5,457 nucleotides of DNA from Candidatus Zixiibacteriota bacterium (lineage in GTDB: Bacteria; Zixibacteria; MSB-5A5; GN15; JACZUZ01), in assembly GCA_022572905.1 (NCBI GenBank), contig JACZUZ010000172.1, positions 1 to 5,457 on the forward strand, given 5' to 3'. Below are positions 1 through 5,457 of the stretch, piece after piece. Every line of letters begins with the position of its first letter. Position 1 is the first letter of the stretch. A program made the translations under genes and the position numbers. The notes under the pieces were generated by a model, which worked only from the letters and a program-made list of their open reading frames with translations, did no database searches and was not told the DNA's origin.

Positions 1-21
1 TGACGTTTGCTCTTCCGATCT
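1..21 (+). other. Residual Illumina read-2 adapter at contig end
   Basis: Bases 2-21 match the last 20 bases of the standard Illumina read-2 adapter (the one ending GCTCTTCCGATCT) with a single mismatch at base 7 (T instead of G). The final T at base 21 coincides with the T of the adapter ligation junction. The MoxR reading frame becomes coherent immediately after it: bases 22-23 (AG) would complete a CAG glutamine codon, as in the family's usual E-A-Q-(L/V)-D-R-F motif, but the adapter T turns it into an in-frame TAG. This is sequence recall and comparison by eye, not a database search. The stretch should be treated as non-biological. Confidence 0.93.
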
Positions 22-23
22 AG

Positions 24-494
24 GTGGACAGGTTTATGTTTAAGCTGAGAGTGACTTATCCGTCGCCCGCCGAAGAGCGAAATATAATGGATCGTATGAC
101 AGCGCAGGAAATTCCCACTGTCAAACCGGTGGTTTCCACAAAAGACATTCTCAAGGCGCGCAAAGTTGTCACAGATATTTATGTCGATGACAAGATTAAG
201 GAATATATAATCAACATAGTCTTCGCAACGCGCGACCCCGCCAACTACGGACTCAAAGATACAGCGGAATTGATTAGTTATGGCGCATCTCCTCGCGCCA
301 CAATTTATCTAACGCTGGCCTCGCGCGCGCACGCCTTTATCAAAGGCCGCGGTTATGTCACCCCTGAGGATATCAAAGCAATCGGACCGGATGTGCTTCG
401 CCACCGAGTTGCCCTGACCTATGAAGCCGAAGCGGAAGAAGTGACCTCCGACGACATTGTTTCCAGGGTGTTTGACGCAATTGAGGTCCCTTAA
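24..494 (+). CDS. moxR: MoxR-family AAA+ ATPase, C-terminal part (5' truncated)
   Basis: Cytoplasmic AAA+ ATPase of the MoxR family, thought to act as a chaperone that remodels or loads metal onto VWA-domain partners. Only about 156 C-terminal residues remain of a family length near 320-330, so Walker A and Walker B lie outside the window. Visible: the family V-D-R-F-M-F-K motif at the very start (its arginine is the likely arginine finger), then T-R-D-P-A-N-Y-G and the sensor-2 signature G-A-S-P-R-A (residues 87-92), then the helical lid with R-G-Y-V-T-P-E-D-I and D-V-L-R-H-R-V (about 110-129). The GTG at 24 is an internal valine codon, not a start; the upstream in-frame TAG comes from adapter sequence. 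The gene ends 41 bases before the DUF58 gene, its usual partner. The family assignment is near certain; the partner mechanism is inferred from the family. Confidence 0.95.
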   Translation: MDRFMFKLRVTYPSPAEERNIMDRMTAQEIPTVKPVVSTKDILKARKVVTDIYVDDKIKEYIINIVFATRDPANYGLKDTAELISYGASPRATIYLTLASRAHAFIKGRGYVTPEDIKAIGPDVLRHRVALTYEAEAEEVTSDDIVSRVFDAIEVP

Positions 495-535
495 TTTTGA
501 GCGCTTCCACATTTGTTTGATTTTGGATATTCACG

Positions 536-1414
536 ATGTCGATTCCTAAAGAGATAATCAAGAAAATTCGCCATATAGAGATCCACACCAAGCGTCTGGT
601 GAATGATCTGTTTGGCGGAGAATACCATTCCACATTCAAGGGGCAGGGGATGGAATTTGATGAGGTGCGCGAATATCAGCCCGGCGATGATGTGCGTATG
701 ATTGACTGGAATGTCACCGCACGCACAGGATTTCCGCATATAAAACGCTATAAAGAGGAGCGCGAATTGACAGTGATGCTGGTAGTCGACGCGTCATCAT
801 CTGGATATTTCGGCACACACCAACGTTACAAATCCGAGACAGCGGCTGAGCTTTGCGCCCTATTGTCATTCTCAGCTATTAAGAATAACGACAAGGTCGG
901 AATGATTATTTTTACTGACCGGATTGAAAAATATATTCCCCCCAAAAAGGGCCGCGCGCACGCCTTAAGGATGCTTCGCGAAGTGTTGTATTTCAAACCG
1001 GAAGGCAAAGGAACAGATATCGCCCATGCTCTGGAATATCTTACCAAAGTCGCCAAGCGCAAGTCGGTCGTGTTTCTGATTTCTGATTTCATGAGTCCCG
1101 GTTTCGAAAAACCGTTGCGTATCGCGAATCGTAAACATGATTTGATTGCCATGAAAATTTCTGATCCGAGAGAACTCAGTTTTTCGTCTGTGGGGCTGTT
1201 AGAGCTTGAGGATTCCGAGACGGGCGAGATTTTTGTGGTCGATACATCATCGGAGCGTTTCAGAAGCGAATTTTCCTACCATGTTCAGATGAGCAATGCG
1301 GCGCTCAAAAAATCATTCGACGCTATAAATTTAGACTTCATCCACATTGTCACGGATAAGCCTTATATTCCGCCGCTGATTAATTTCTTTAAGCGTAGAG
1401 GGCGAAGACGTTAA
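536..1414 (+). CDS. DUF58 domain protein with VWA-like fold (MoxR partner)
   Basis: A 292-residue DUF58 protein, full length for the family, with no signal peptide or membrane segment, so probably cytoplasmic. The N-terminal part carries the DUF58 signature: F-K-G-Q-G-M-E-F-D-E (34-43), R-E-Y-Q-P-G-D-D-V-R (45-54), I-D-W-N-V-T-A-R-T-G (56-65) and E-E-R-E-L (74-78). A VWA-like domain follows, with an intact metal site: D85-x-S87-x-S89, T160 in G-K-G-T-D, and D184 in I-S-D-F. The C-terminus is basic (K-R-R-G-R-R-R). The ATG at 536 is preceded by a weak GGA-type ribosome site (TTGGAT, about 523-528). It sits directly after moxR, the classic pairing in which MoxR is believed to act on the VWA protein. 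The exact biochemical role of DUF58 proteins is not established. I see no frameshift or missing key residue. Confidence 0.93.
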   Translation: MSIPKEIIKKIRHIEIHTKRLVNDLFGGEYHSTFKGQGMEFDEVREYQPGDDVRMIDWNVTARTGFPHIKRYKEERELTVMLVVDASSSGYFGTHQRYKSETAAELCALLSFSAIKNNDKVGMIIFTDRIEKYIPPKKGRAHALRMLREVLYFKPEGKGTDIAHALEYLTKVAKRKSVVFLISDFMSPGFEKPLRIANRKHDLIAMKISDPRELSFSSVGLLELEDSETGEIFVVDTSSERFRSEFSYHVQMSNAALKKSFDAINLDFIHIVTDKPYIPPLINFFKRRGRRR

Positions 1415-1425
1415 GGGATCGCATT

Positions 1426-1430
1426 GAGGT
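1426..1430 (+). promoter_or_regulatory. Ribosome binding site supporting a TTG start
   Basis: GAGGT lies 8-9 bases before the TTG at 1439, a normal Shine-Dalgarno spacing. The next in-frame ATGs (1451, 1457, 1463) lie 20 or more bases from it and have no purine-rich site of their own. This favours TTG as the initiation codon, although the site is short. Confidence 0.5.
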
Positions 1431-1438
1431 CATCATAA

Positions 1439-2641
1439 TTGCGGTTTATTATGTACATGGTCATGGCGCAAAACAAGAAATCAAATCAAAAGAGAGTGAA
1501 CCCCTTTTTGGCGACGCTTGTCTATGCGCTGTTCGTTTTGGTTTCGTACATGGGCGCCAATGTCTCAGCGCAGAATAAAGAGGCGGATAATTCTCTGACG
1601 CTGTCTCCAATTGAAATTGAAACGGGCGTGGATATCGCCGAGGCGCATATCGGGGATTTGATCACCTACACGCTCACAATAACTTATGACACATCAATTA
1701 AGTTATTCCCCCCGCCTATCGGAGCGAATATGGGAGCGTTTGATGTCAAGAACTATGACATCGGTGAACCCGAGGATATAGATGGCGGACGACGGCGACT
1801 GACCAGTTGGTTTAGGCTGTCCACTTTCACGACAGGCGAGTATGTTATCCCTCCAATTTTGATTGAATATACCGAAAACGGAATTGAAAAAGCGATCAGT
1901 TCTGATATAATTTCAATTAAAATCAAATCACTTTTGGATGAAAACTCAGACAGCGCGGAAATAAAGCCCCTGCGCGGACCGATCAGCTATCCGATTTCGA
2001 GGATGTGGCTTTATTTTACTATCGCTGGAATAACTGCGGCGCTGGCAGTGGCCGCCTATTTCTACCTCAAGCGAAAAAGATTACTAGAAGAAGGCGAATT
2101 CGTTGATCTGAGACCTCCCTGGGAAATTGCCTATGAGCGCCTGGCTCATCTGGAAAATTCCAACTATGTATCTCGCGAAGAATTCAAAACTTTTTACATA
2201 GAGCTAACAGAAACAATGCGCGAATTCTTGGGAAAGATATTTGGAGAGCCCACACTTGATCTAACCACAGAGGAACTGCTAAGTCTTGTACAGGAGCGAT
2301 CCACACCCGAAGAATGGGATGCGAAAATCTCCACAACGCTTCATCAGGCTGATCTGGTGAAGTTCGCGCGGGTGGTCCCTGCGGAAGGGCGCCCGGCGCT
2401 GGATTTTGCCGCAACGCATGAAATCATAACGTATTTCAAAGGCGCAATAGAAGCGCGCCAGCGCCAGGAAGAGTTGAAACGTCAGGCGGTTTTACGAGCA
2501 AGTTCCGAATCAAACGAGACCGAGAACGATTCACATGAGATTATTCCTGAAGCGGATTCTTCGCAAGATTCATCGGAAGATGTTTCCAGAGAGTTCCCTA
2601 AAGACGTGTCGACAGACACCTCAAGAGAGGATAGAAGCTAA
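1439..2641 (+). CDS. BatD/DUF4381-like membrane protein with periplasmic Ig-like domain
   Basis: A predicted inner-membrane protein of up to 400 residues. Residues about 20-44 form a signal peptide (basic n-region, hydrophobic core, likely cleavage after V-S-A at 44). Residues 55-165 are a beta-rich domain like the repeats of BatD, including A-H-I-G-D-L-I-T-Y-T-L and F-T-T-G-E-Y-V-I-P-P. An L-R-G-P-I linker leads to a transmembrane helix (about 190-210) followed by K-R-K-R, placing the rest in the cytoplasm. Residues 225-340 resemble DUF4381 C-termini (P-P-W-E-I-A, F-Y-I-E-L-T-E-T-M-R-E-F-L). The last 50 residues are a Ser/Asp/Glu-rich, probably disordered tail. It is shorter than a typical BatD (about 600 residues, several beta domains), so no symbol is given. 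The TTG start is chosen from the ribosome site; ATG 1451 or 1463 is possible and would not remove the signal peptide. Its stop is one base before the batA start codon. Confidence 0.8.
   Translation: MRFIMYMVMAQNKKSNQKRVNPFLATLVYALFVLVSYMGANVSAQNKEADNSLTLSPIEIETGVDIAEAHIGDLITYTLTITYDTSIKLFPPPIGANMGAFDVKNYDIGEPEDIDGGRRRLTSWFRLSTFTTGEYVIPPILIEYTENGIEKAISSDIISIKIKSLLDENSDSAEIKPLRGPISYPISRMWLYFTIAGITAALAVAAYFYLKRKRLLEEGEFVDLRPPWEIAYERLAHLENSNYVSREEFKTFYIELTETMREFLGKIFGEPTLDLTTEELLSLVQERSTPEEWDAKISTTLHQADLVKFARVVPAEGRPALDFAATHEIITYFKGAIEARQRQEELKRQAVLRASSESNETENDSHEIIPEADSSQDSSEDVSREFPKDVSTDTSREDRS
2623..2630 (+). promoter_or_regulatory. Ribosome binding site of batA
   Basis: AAGAGAGG ends 12 bases before the ATG at 2643, slightly far but the only purine-rich site nearby. 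It lies inside the last codons of the upstream gene, so translation of batA is probably coupled to it. It supports 2643 over the in-frame ATG at 2535. Confidence 0.5.
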
Positions 2642-2642
2642 A

Positions 2643-3683
2643 ATGTTCAGGCTGGCGGGATTTAAGCTTTCGGTTGCGGATTTGTTCGAGTTCGGCCTGC
2701 CCGGTTGGGTGATTCTGATTCTAGGAGCTGTTGCTCTTGCGGCGCTTGCTGTCTACTATGCGCGCAACTGGCGCAGTATGAGCGCCGCTGTGCGCTATTC
2801 CGATTTGAATATCGTACGTAGCGTCGCGCGTTCAGGCAAAAGTAAATACAGAGTCGCTCTTCCTGTTTTGCGTCTGGCGTCTCTTGGATTTCTAATTGTA
2901 GCCTTCGCCAGACCACAATCGGGAACAGAGACTCGCGAAGTTACCGCGGAGGGAATTGATATTATTCTGGCCCTGGATATTTCCGGCTCAATGAAGGCGG
3001 AGGATTTCAAGCCACTGAACAGACTAAGTGTCGCCAAAGAAGAGATCAAAGAGTTCGTTTCCAGGCGAGTTAATGATCGAATCGGTCTGGTGGTTTTCGC
3101 CAAGTCCGCTTTTACACAATGTCCGCTGACAATAGACTATGGCGTGCTTCTTACTTTCCTTGAGCAGGTCGAGTTTGGCTTAATAGATGATGGCACCGCG
3201 ATCGGTACGGCTCTGGCGACAGCGGTAACACGGCTCAAAGATTCCGAAAGCAAATCAAGGATCATTATTCTTCTTACAGATGGGGTCAACAACTCCGGCG
3301 AAATCGATCCGATCACAGCCGCCAGAATCGCTCAAGCCTATGATATTAAGGTTTACACAATCGGCGTCGGCAAGCCGGGCAATGTCATGTACCCGATTGA
3401 TGATCCGATTTTTGGAAAGCGCTATGCTTATCTGCCTAATGAAATCGACGTTGAGGCGCTTCAGGAAATCGCCGAAATGACAGGTGGAAAATTCTATCGA
3501 GCGCGTTCCGAAGATGAGCTGAATCAAATTTATGTTGAAATTGACGCACTGGAAAAAACCGAAATTAAAGTAAACGACTATGTGAAATACCGCGAACTGT
3601 TCCCGGGATTCATTATGATCGGTTTCTTACTTCTGGCGCTAGAGGTCGTTCTGGCGCAAACTGTATTAAGGAAAATACCTTAA
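2643..3683 (+). CDS. batA: BatA: membrane-anchored VWA domain protein
   Basis: A 346-residue VWA protein of the BatA type. Three hydrophobic segments are visible: about 20-40, 72-90 and 320-341. The loop between the first two is rich in Arg/Lys (R-N-W-R, R-S-G-K-S-K-Y-R), so it should face the cytoplasm and put the VWA domain (about 104-300) in the periplasm. The metal site is complete: D112-I-S114-G-S116, T185 in D-G-T-A-I-G, D213 in L-T-D-G. The A-R-P-Q-S-G motif (89-94) before the domain and F-T-Q-C-P-L-T-I-D-Y (157-166) are typical of the family. The frame is open upstream to an ATG at 2535, but that would overlap the previous gene by over 100 bases; the ATG at 2643 gives a family-like N-terminus and has a ribosome site. 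Stop and next start are only three bases apart. Bat proteins are linked to aerotolerance in Bacteroides, but their mechanism is unclear. Confidence 0.92.
   Translation: MFRLAGFKLSVADLFEFGLPGWVILILGAVALAALAVYYARNWRSMSAAVRYSDLNIVRSVARSGKSKYRVALPVLRLASLGFLIVAFARPQSGTETREVTAEGIDIILALDISGSMKAEDFKPLNRLSVAKEEIKEFVSRRVNDRIGLVVFAKSAFTQCPLTIDYGVLLTFLEQVEFGLIDDGTAIGTALATAVTRLKDSESKSRIIILLTDGVNNSGEIDPITAARIAQAYDIKVYTIGVGKPGNVMYPIDDPIFGKRYAYLPNEIDVEALQEIAEMTGGKFYRARSEDELNQIYVEIDALEKTEIKVNDYVKYRELFPGFIMIGFLLLALEVVLAQTVLRKIP
3666..3683 (+). promoter_or_regulatory. Small inverted repeat at batA/batB junction
   Basis: TTAAGG (3666-3671) and CCTTAA (3678-3683) are perfect reverse complements around a six-base AT-rich loop. 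The right arm contains the batA stop codon and the left arm contains the AAGGA that could serve as the batB ribosome site. If the hairpin forms it would hide that site until a ribosome finishing batA opens it. The stem is short and mostly A-T, so this may be chance. There is no U-tract, so it is not a terminator. Confidence 0.3.
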
Positions 3684-3686
3684 GGA

Positions 3687-4721
3687 ATGAGATTCGCAAA
3701 CTCGGAATATTTGATATTACTGCTTGTATCGGTTGGGATACTTGCTCTTGTCTGGTGGGGCGTTTCGCGCCGCAAACTTGCGCTGGCGCGTTTCGGCGAT
3801 CTGGCGCTTGTGCTTAGAGATCGCGCGGAGATTTCATTCGCGCGCCAGGGTGGCAAGGGCGCGCTTGTCGCGTTGGCAACCGTTTTCATAGTATTGTCAC
3901 TCTCGCGCTTCCAGTGCGGAACCCATTTGGAAATGCTTAAACGCGAAGGCATTGATTTAATTGTGGCCGTCGATGTTTCGCGCTCAATGTTGGCTGAAGA
4001 CTTGAAGCCCAATCGCCTTTCCAAAGCGTCACAAGAAGTGCGCGGGATTATCGATTCGCTGAAAGGTGATCGTATTGGTCTGGTGGCCTTCGCCGGCGAG
4101 GCTTTCGTGCAGTGCCCGCTTACCCTGGACTACGCCGCCGCGACGGTATTTCTTGACGCGTTCAACACTGATCTGATTCCCCAGCAGGGAACCGCTATCG
4201 GCGAGGCGATTCGGGTTGCGACTAACGCTTTTGAAAAAGCCGAACGCAGACACAAAGCCCTGATTTTGCTGACCGATGGAGAGGACCATGGTACCCAGCC
4301 GATTGAAGCGGCCAGGAAAGCCCGCGAGGCAGGGGTTCGAATTTATTCGATAGGCATAGGCTCCCCCCAGGGTGAACCAATTCCGGTATTTGACGAAAAT
4401 GGCAATAGAAAGGGATTCTTGAAGGACGAGAACGGCCAGATCGTGGTCACTCGTCTGGATGAAGCGACCCTTCGGGAAATAGCTCTTGAAACTGGCGGCA
4501 AATATTATCGAGCCTCCCCTGGCGAAATGGAGCTTGAGCGTATAATGGCCGAGATCGCCGGGCTGGAGAAAAAAGAGCTTGAGGGAAAACTCCTGACCCA
4601 GTACGAGGATCGCTTTCAATGGCCGCTTATGATAGGAATCATGATTTTAATAATGGAATTCCTGATGTCAGAGCGAACCGGAGGAAAAAGAAGGCGTAGA
4701 ATATCAGAGGTGACAATATGA
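3687..4721 (+). CDS. batB: BatB: membrane-anchored VWA domain protein
   Basis: A 344-residue paralogue of the preceding BatA. Hydrophobic segments lie at about 7-25, 58-74 and 312-328; the Arg/Lys-rich loop after the first and the terminal K-R-R-R-R predict a periplasmic VWA domain (about 88-297). The metal site is D96-V-S98-R-S100, T169 in Q-G-T-A-I-G and D197 in L-T-D-G-E-D, all intact. It shares with BatA the stretches K-P-N-R-L-S, D-R-I-G-L-V, F-A-G-E-A-F and Q-C-P-L-T-L-D-Y. The loop 234-257 with two D-E-N-G motifs is typical of BatB and absent from BatA. One oddity is R-F-Q-C-G (74-78), where BatA has R-P-Q-S-G. The ATG at 3687 follows the batA stop by three bases; AAGGA at 3668-3672 is the nearest usable ribosome site (14 bases away), so coupling to batA is likely. 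The end overlaps batC by four bases. Confidence 0.92.
   Translation: MRFANSEYLILLLVSVGILALVWWGVSRRKLALARFGDLALVLRDRAEISFARQGGKGALVALATVFIVLSLSRFQCGTHLEMLKREGIDLIVAVDVSRSMLAEDLKPNRLSKASQEVRGIIDSLKGDRIGLVAFAGEAFVQCPLTLDYAAATVFLDAFNTDLIPQQGTAIGEAIRVATNAFEKAERRHKALILLTDGEDHGTQPIEAARKAREAGVRIYSIGIGSPQGEPIPVFDENGNRKGFLKDENGQIVVTRLDEATLREIALETGGKYYRASPGEMELERIMAEIAGLEKKELEGKLLTQYEDRFQWPLMIGIMILIMEFLMSERTGGKRRRRISEVTI
4706..4713 (+). promoter_or_regulatory. Strong ribosome binding site of batC
   Basis: AGAGGTGA is a near-consensus Shine-Dalgarno sequence four bases before the ATG at 4718 (seven bases counted from GAGG). It is the best such site in the window and fixes the batC start, which overlaps the batB stop as ATGA. 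Confidence 0.75.
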
Positions 4722-5457
4722 GACCGGGACTACATAAATCGCGATTACGCAATATATCAAGAGCGCTCGTTTTCATCTGTGTTCTGGTTATCTCAGGATT
4801 CCCGGTTGGAGCTTTCGCCGCAAGCTTTGCGGAGTTTGTTAAGATGGGCAATGAAGCATACCAGCGCGGAGAATATCAGGAAGCGCTGGATTTCTATCAA
4901 AAAGCCGAAATAGAAAAGCCGGAATCTCCCGGAAATGAATACAATAAGGCGGGCGCCAGTGTTAAGCTCGGCGACTATGAGTCCGCGCTTGAAGGCTATC
5001 AAAAGTCGCTCTTATCGGATAATGTAAACTGGGTTCGCGACGCTCACTTTAACATGGGCAATCTGGCGTATATGCAGGATGACTATAAGAGCGCTATTGA
5101 ACAATATCAGCAAGCCGTTGAGCTTGATCCGACGGATCTCGACGCGAAATACAATCTTGAGCTGGCCCGCAAGAAACTTAAAGAGAGAATGAAACCGCAG
5201 GAAAACGAAAACAAAGATCAGGAAGAAAAAGAACAAGAAGAGAACAAGGATCAAAAGGAAGACGAAGACCAGCGGGAGCAGGAGCAAGAAGATCAGGGTG
5301 GCGACGAGGAAAAAGAAGAAGAGGAGAACCAAAAGCAAGATCAGTCGCAGGACTCAACCAAATCCGATTCGACCGAAAATCAACAGAGCCAACAGCCAGA
5401 CCCGCAAAAAATGAGCCAGGAGGACGCCGAGCGTCTCTTGAATTCACTTAAAGACGA
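4718..5457 (+). CDS. batC: BatC: periplasmic TPR protein with acidic tail (3' partial)
   Basis: The frame is open from ATG 4718 to the window end, 246 codons without a stop. Residues 11-34 form a signal peptide (N-I-S-R then a hydrophobic core, probable cleavage after A-F-A at 34), so the product is exported. Three tetratricopeptide repeats follow at about 37-70, 72-102 and 105-140, with classic positions such as G-N-E-A-Y-Q-R-G-E-Y-Q-E-A-L and A-I-E-Q-Y-Q-Q-A-V-E-L-D-P. Residues 158-231 are a low-complexity tail of Glu, Gln, Lys and Asp, containing an 11-residue tandem repeat. The segment M-S-Q-E-D-A-E-R-L-L-N-S-L-K (232-245) matches the motif found near the C-terminus of BatC proteins, so probably only a short piece is missing. 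TPRs suggest it scaffolds protein contacts with BatA/BatB in the periplasm; this is inferred from the family. The start overlaps the batB stop (ATGA) behind a strong ribosome site, which implies translational coupling. Confidence 0.9.
   Translation, partial: MRPGLHKSRLRNISRALVFICVLVISGFPVGAFAASFAEFVKMGNEAYQRGEYQEALDFYQKAEIEKPESPGNEYNKAGASVKLGDYESALEGYQKSLLSDNVNWVRDAHFNMGNLAYMQDDYKSAIEQYQQAVELDPTDLDAKYNLELARKKLKERMKPQENENKDQEEKEQEENKDQKEDEDQREQEQEDQGGDEEKEEEENQKQDQSQDSTKSDSTENQQSQQPDPQKMSQEDAERLLNSLKD
5207..5272 (+). repeat. Imperfect tandem repeat of 33 bases in batC tail
   Basis: Residues 164-174 (E-N-K-D-Q-E-E-K-E-Q-E) and 175-185 (E-N-K-D-Q-K-E-D-E-D-Q) are adjacent 11-residue units sharing E-N-K-D-Q and an acidic second half. 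At DNA level the units are 5207-5239 and 5240-5272, with several third-position differences, so the duplication is not recent or arose by convergence in low-complexity sequence. Confidence 0.5.

Noticed and set aside
21..24. Genuine nonsense mutation (TAG) truncating moxR
   Set aside because: The T belongs to the adapter match; the genomic bases that follow are consistent with an ordinary CAG glutamine codon.
495..535. Possible promoter in the moxR-DUF58 gap (TTGAGC and GGATAT)
   Set aside because: The two elements are about 22 bases apart and match consensus poorly. A 41-base gap within a conserved operon does not need its own promoter.
1415..1438. Possible terminator or regulatory element between the DUF58 gene and the next gene
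   Set aside because: The 24-base gap has no stem-loop or T-run; only a ribosome binding site is visible.
2535..2642. Possible 36-residue N-terminal extension of BatA from ATG 2535
   Set aside because: It would overlap the upstream gene by more than 100 bases, has no ribosome site, and adds a basic sequence unlike BatA N-termini. The ATG at 2643 follows the upstream stop and fits the family.
4029..4619. Minus-strand 196-codon open frame opposite batB
   Set aside because: It lies wholly inside batB, which is supported by conserved VWA motifs throughout. The antisense translation shows no recognisable domain.
5012..5338. Minus-strand open frame encoding a very hydrophobic Leu/Phe/Val-rich protein that looks like a membrane protein
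   Set aside because: It is the antisense image of the GAA/GAG/AAG/CAA-rich acidic tail of batC, whose reverse complements read as Phe, Leu and Val codons. It has no family resemblance and the + strand gene is clear.

Overview
The window holds most of a MoxR/von Willebrand factor A (VWA) operon of the Bat type (named after Bacteroides aerotolerance). All genes lie on the + strand and the spacing is tight. In order: the C-terminal half of a MoxR AAA+ ATPase (cut by the window start), a DUF58 protein with a VWA-like domain, a signal-peptide/Ig-like/single-TM/cytoplasmic-domain protein resembling BatD and DUF4381 proteins, two tandem membrane VWA proteins (BatA, BatB), and a periplasmic TPR protein (BatC) that runs off the window end. 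No RNA genes, mobile elements, CRISPR arrays or internal terminators were seen, and no gap between genes exceeds about 45 bases.

Organism: signal peptides, Shine-Dalgarno-like sites and the gene order show a bacterium. The gene set (moxR, DUF58, BatD/DUF4381-like, batA, batB, batC) with mid-range GC by eye is common in Bacteroidetes relatives and in uncultured phyla of the FCB group, but also occurs in spirochaetes and proteobacteria. I cannot place it more precisely. The first 21 bases look like Illumina read-2 adapter, not genome, so this is probably the untrimmed end of a short-read (perhaps metagenomic) contig.

How the genes work together: MoxR (cytoplasmic ATPase) and the DUF58 protein are a recurring pair. 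A MoxR ATPase is thought to remodel or load metal onto its VWA partners. By the positive-inside rule, BatA and BatB place their VWA domains in the periplasm, where the TPR protein BatC also resides. The BatD/DUF4381-like protein is the only one with sizeable domains on both sides of the membrane, so it is the best candidate in the window to link the two halves. Three VWA domains are present and all keep their metal-site (MIDAS) residues. The molecular function of Bat systems remains poorly defined. The system is known, but it contains some details worth checking.
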